Source of the DNA: Synechococcus sp. MED650
GTDB lineage: Bacteria > Cyanobacteriota > Cyanobacteriia > PCC-6307 > Cyanobiaceae
Length of the DNA stretch: 9,747 nt
Direction of reading: 5' to 3'
Assembly: GCA_002691345.1 (NCBI GenBank)
Contig: NZHI01000015.1
Location: 2,716-12,462, forward strand
Below are positions 7,865 through 9,747 of this stretch, piece by piece. Position 1 is the first letter of the stretch, and each line of letters starts with the position of its first letter. A program made the position numbers and the translations under genes. The notes beneath the pieces are model-generated. The model ran no database searches and was not told the origin of the DNA. It saw nothing but the letters and a program-made list of their open reading frames with translations.

Positions 7865-8761
7865 ATGGCGATCGCCTGGGTCTTTCCCGGTCAGGGATCA
7901 CAGAAGGTGGGCATGGTGGATCCGCTGCTCACCATCCCGGGAGCAGCCGAACGGTTCGCCACGGCTTCTGAACTGGTCGGCCGCGACCTCTTGGCGATCT
8001 GCCGCGGCGAGAGCGGCGGTGGCACTGGCCCCGATGAACTGAATGACACGCGGAACACCCAACTGGCGCTGTTCCTGGTGGAATCGCTCCTGGTCGACGA
8101 GCTGTTGAAGCAGGGGCGCGAAGCCGCTGTGGTGGCAGGTCACAGCCTGGGGGAGCTGGTGGCGCTCTACGCCGCCGGCGTGTTTGAACTGGAGACGGGT
8201 CTGTCCCTGATGAAGACCCGTTCCGAGCTGATGGCCGCAGCCGGGGGGGGCGCCATGACCGCGGTCATCGGCTTCGATCGAACCCAACTGAACGATCTGG
8301 TCGATGCCACAGCCGGCGTGAGCATCGCCAACGACAACAGCGAGGCCCAGGTGGTCATCTCCGGAACACCTCAGGCGGTGGAACAGGTGAGCGGTGCGCT
8401 GAAATGCAAACGGGCGATTCCCCTCGCCGTCTCTGGAGCCTTTCATTCACCGTTCATGGCCGATGCGGCCAATCAGTTCGCTGAATGCCTCGATGGCGTC
8501 TTGTTCAAGGACGCCCGCGTCCCAGTGCTCAGCAACAGCCAACCCAGCGCCAGCTCCGATGCCGGAGAACTCAAGACCCGCCTGAAGCAACAGATGACCA
8601 CAGGTGTGCGCTGGCGGGAAACCATGGCCACCATGACTGCCGCGGGCATCGACACCCTGGTGGAAATCGGCCCAGGCAACGTTCTGAGTGGATTGGCCAA
8701 GCGCAGCATGACGGGCGTGACCACAGCACAAATTGCTGGATCCGGAGATCTCGGACAGTGA
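7865..8761 (+). CDS. fabD: Malonyl-CoA:ACP transacylase (FabD)
   Basis: Moves malonyl from CoA to acyl carrier protein, supplying the extender for fatty-acid synthesis. 298 residues, typical. Seen: GQGSQ at 9-13, the nucleophile S94 in GHSLGE (92-97), R119 that holds the malonyl carboxylate, catalytic H194 in GAFHSPFM (191-198), and VEIGPGNVLSGL (266-277). I chose ATG 7865 because the protein then begins AIAWVFPGQGSQ, as in relatives; the open frame runs upstream to 7724 but that part lies inside fabH. There is no clear ribosome site. A run of eight G (8243-8250) falls within the Gly-rich stretch at 127-129; the frame is intact. The stop overlaps the plsC start in a GTGA arrangement. Confidence 0.96.
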   Translation: MAIAWVFPGQGSQKVGMVDPLLTIPGAAERFATASELVGRDLLAICRGESGGGTGPDELNDTRNTQLALFLVESLLVDELLKQGREAAVVAGHSLGELVALYAAGVFELETGLSLMKTRSELMAAAGGGAMTAVIGFDRTQLNDLVDATAGVSIANDNSEAQVVISGTPQAVEQVSGALKCKRAIPLAVSGAFHSPFMADAANQFAECLDGVLFKDARVPVLSNSQPSASSDAGELKTRLKQQMTTGVRWRETMATMTAAGIDTLVEIGPGNVLSGLAKRSMTGVTTAQIAGSGDLGQ

Positions 8762-9411
8762 CCAACACAGCACTGGTGCTCGCTCCGAAACCGAGCCTCA
8801 CGTACCAACTGGTGAGCTATCTCCTGGTGTTTCCAGTCTTCCGGTTTCTGTTCAGGGGATCCACGGCCGGAAAGCACAACGTGCCCTCGCAGGGAGCACT
8901 GGTGGTTGTGGCCAACCATGGTTCCCATCTCGATCCCCCTCTTCTGGGCCATGCCCTCGGCCGCCCCGTGGCCTTCATGGCCAAAGCCGAACTGTTCAAC
9001 GTTCCACTCCTTGGAGCTGTGATCCGTGCCTGCGGTGCCTACCCGGTTCGGCGTGGGGCCAGCGACCGCGAAGCGATCCGCTCCGCCACCTCCTGCCTGG
9101 AGCAAGGCTGGGCCACCGGTGTCTTCCTCGATGGAACCCGACAGCAGGATGGCCGGGTCAATGCCCCCCTCCCGGGCGCTGCCCTCCTGGCCGCCCGCAG
9201 CGGAGCGCCCTTGCTTCCGGTGGCCATCCACAACAGCCACAGAGCTCTCGGCACTGGCCGCAGCTGGCCGCGTCTGGTGCCAATCCAGTTGCGCATCGGC
9301 GAACCCGTTCCGGCGCCAGCGAGTCGCCGCAGGGCTGATCTCGATGCCACCACAGCATTGCTGCAGGAACGGATCAACGCTCTCCTGGATCAGGGTCCGC
9401 AGCATCCCTGA
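8758..9411 (+). CDS. plsC: 1-acyl-sn-glycerol-3-phosphate acyltransferase (PlsC-like)
   Basis: Adds the second acyl chain to lysophosphatidic acid, giving phosphatidic acid, the precursor of thylakoid and membrane lipids. 217 residues, on the short side of the family (about 200-250). A hydrophobic N-terminal helix (about 16-33) fits membrane attachment. Motif I is NHGSHLD with catalytic H54 and D59 (HX4D), a middle segment AYPVRRG is at 94-100, motif III reads FLDGTRQ at 123-129, and motif IV is PLLPVAI at 151-157. Motif III departs from the usual FPEGTRS (L for P, D for E, Q for S), so substrate range could differ. I chose GTG 8758, which overlaps the fabD stop by 4 bp (GTGA) and gives a family-like length. 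The last 38 bp overlap the opposing YdcF-like gene. Confidence 0.92.
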   Translation: MTNTALVLAPKPSLTYQLVSYLLVFPVFRFLFRGSTAGKHNVPSQGALVVVANHGSHLDPPLLGHALGRPVAFMAKAELFNVPLLGAVIRACGAYPVRRGASDREAIRSATSCLEQGWATGVFLDGTRQQDGRVNAPLPGAALLAARSGAPLLPVAIHNSHRALGTGRSWPRLVPIQLRIGEPVPAPASRRRADLDATTALLQERINALLDQGPQHP

Positions 9412-9747
9412 GATCCCGGCCTGTGATCACCCAGGCGACGGCACGCAACCAATCACTGACCTGCTTGAGCCTTCCTTCCGCGTCACAATCAGGACGGCAG
9501 GCCACCGGCACACCGGTGAGCTGAATCCCCCTGCTACCCGCTACAACCTGGCCAACCGCCATGGATCGCGGGAGGTGGTCCTCACTGGTGACCAGCAACA
9601 CATGGCGAATGCCATCAGCTTGAAGGTCATCCACCAGCGTTGTGAAATTTCCCAGCGTGTCCCGGGCTCGATAATCCAACGTCACCCGATTGGCATCAAA
9701 GCGCTCCTCTTCAAACAGCCACTCGGCATATTCACGATTGCTGCCAC
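9374..9747 (-). CDS. DUF218/YdcF-like protein, 5' end outside the window
   Basis: Only the C-terminal 123 residues are visible; the start lies beyond 9747. Reading in from the edge, the protein runs through GSNREYAEWLFEEERFD and then VTLDYRARDTLGNF, which match the pattern in DUF218 proteins of a small-residue loop (often SGG) before a helix and a later acidic or basic loop with conserved Thr and Asn. The next segment, HVLLVTSEDHLPRSMAV, fits the family's strand followed by a helix with a conserved His and Arg. The family (YdcF, SanA, ElyC relatives) is linked to cell-envelope functions in some bacteria, but the biochemical role is unclear, so I give none. Its TGA (9376-9374) lies inside plsC on the other strand. 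The assignment is by motif recall and is fairly, not fully, sure. Confidence 0.75.
   Translation of the reverse strand, partial: GSNREYAEWLFEEERFDANRVTLDYRARDTLGNFTTLVDDLQADGIRHVLLVTSEDHLPRSMAVGQVVAGSRGIQLTGVPVACRPDCDAEGRLKQVSDWLRAVAWVITGRDLRDAADPDPGER

Noticed and set aside
8485..8757. Upstream extension of the plsC frame into fabD
   Set aside because: The extra residues look like out-of-frame translation of fabD; GTG 8758 gives a normal PlsC length and a typical GTGA overlap.
8473..9405. Open frame of 310 codons on the minus strand opposite fabD and plsC
   Set aside because: It has no family features and overlaps two well-supported genes along its whole length.
1..9747. Mobile elements, CRISPR arrays, tRNA or rRNA genes, phage or defence genes
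   Set aside because: None is visible; all space is taken by conserved housekeeping and photosynthesis genes with uniform high-GC composition.

Overview
The window comes from a cyanobacterium, most likely a marine Synechococcus or a close high-GC relative. It carries ycf3 (photosystem I assembly) and rpaB/ycf27 (the OmpR-type high-light regulator), both typical of oxygenic phototrophs. Genes are tightly packed and GC-rich, and the order tmk / copper ATPase / ycf3 / radA / rpaB / plsX / fabH / fabD / plsC is, as far as I recall, that of marine picocyanobacteria. I see no mobile elements, CRISPR, RNA genes or signs of transfer. This is core genome.

Layout: (1) Minus strand, 1-2704: a copper-type P1B ATPase whose stop overlaps the start of thymidylate kinase (tmk, cut off by the window start). 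(2) A 75-bp divergent gap, then ycf3 on the plus strand from a GTG start. (3) radA on the minus strand, meeting ycf3 tail-to-tail with a 10-bp overlap. (4) An 89-bp divergent gap with a candidate promoter and an OmpR-style direct repeat, then a plus-strand cluster rpaB-plsX-fabH-fabD-plsC (4776-9411) with spacings of -20, +27, +28 and -4 bp. (5) A minus-strand DUF218/YdcF-like gene, cut off by the window end, whose 3' end overlaps plsC by 38 bp. No stretch longer than 89 bp lacks a gene.

The plus-strand cluster joins the start of fatty-acid synthesis (FabD makes malonyl-ACP, FabH does the first condensation) to the start of phospholipid synthesis (PlsX makes acyl-phosphate, PlsC makes phosphatidic acid). 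It is headed by a photosynthesis-linked response regulator, so lipid initiation and light/redox control may share a transcript. On the other side, a copper pump and a photosystem I assembly factor diverge from one short control region, which fits the copper need of plastocyanin but is not proof of co-regulation.

Six of the nine genes whose starts are visible appear to use GTG or TTG, so several starts rest on family length and alignment rather than on a Shine-Dalgarno match. I found no clear undescribed system. The points most worth checking are the PlsX N-terminal extension with its TTG start inside rpaB, the direct repeat upstream of rpaB, the His/Met repeat in the copper ATPase, and the variant PlsC motif.
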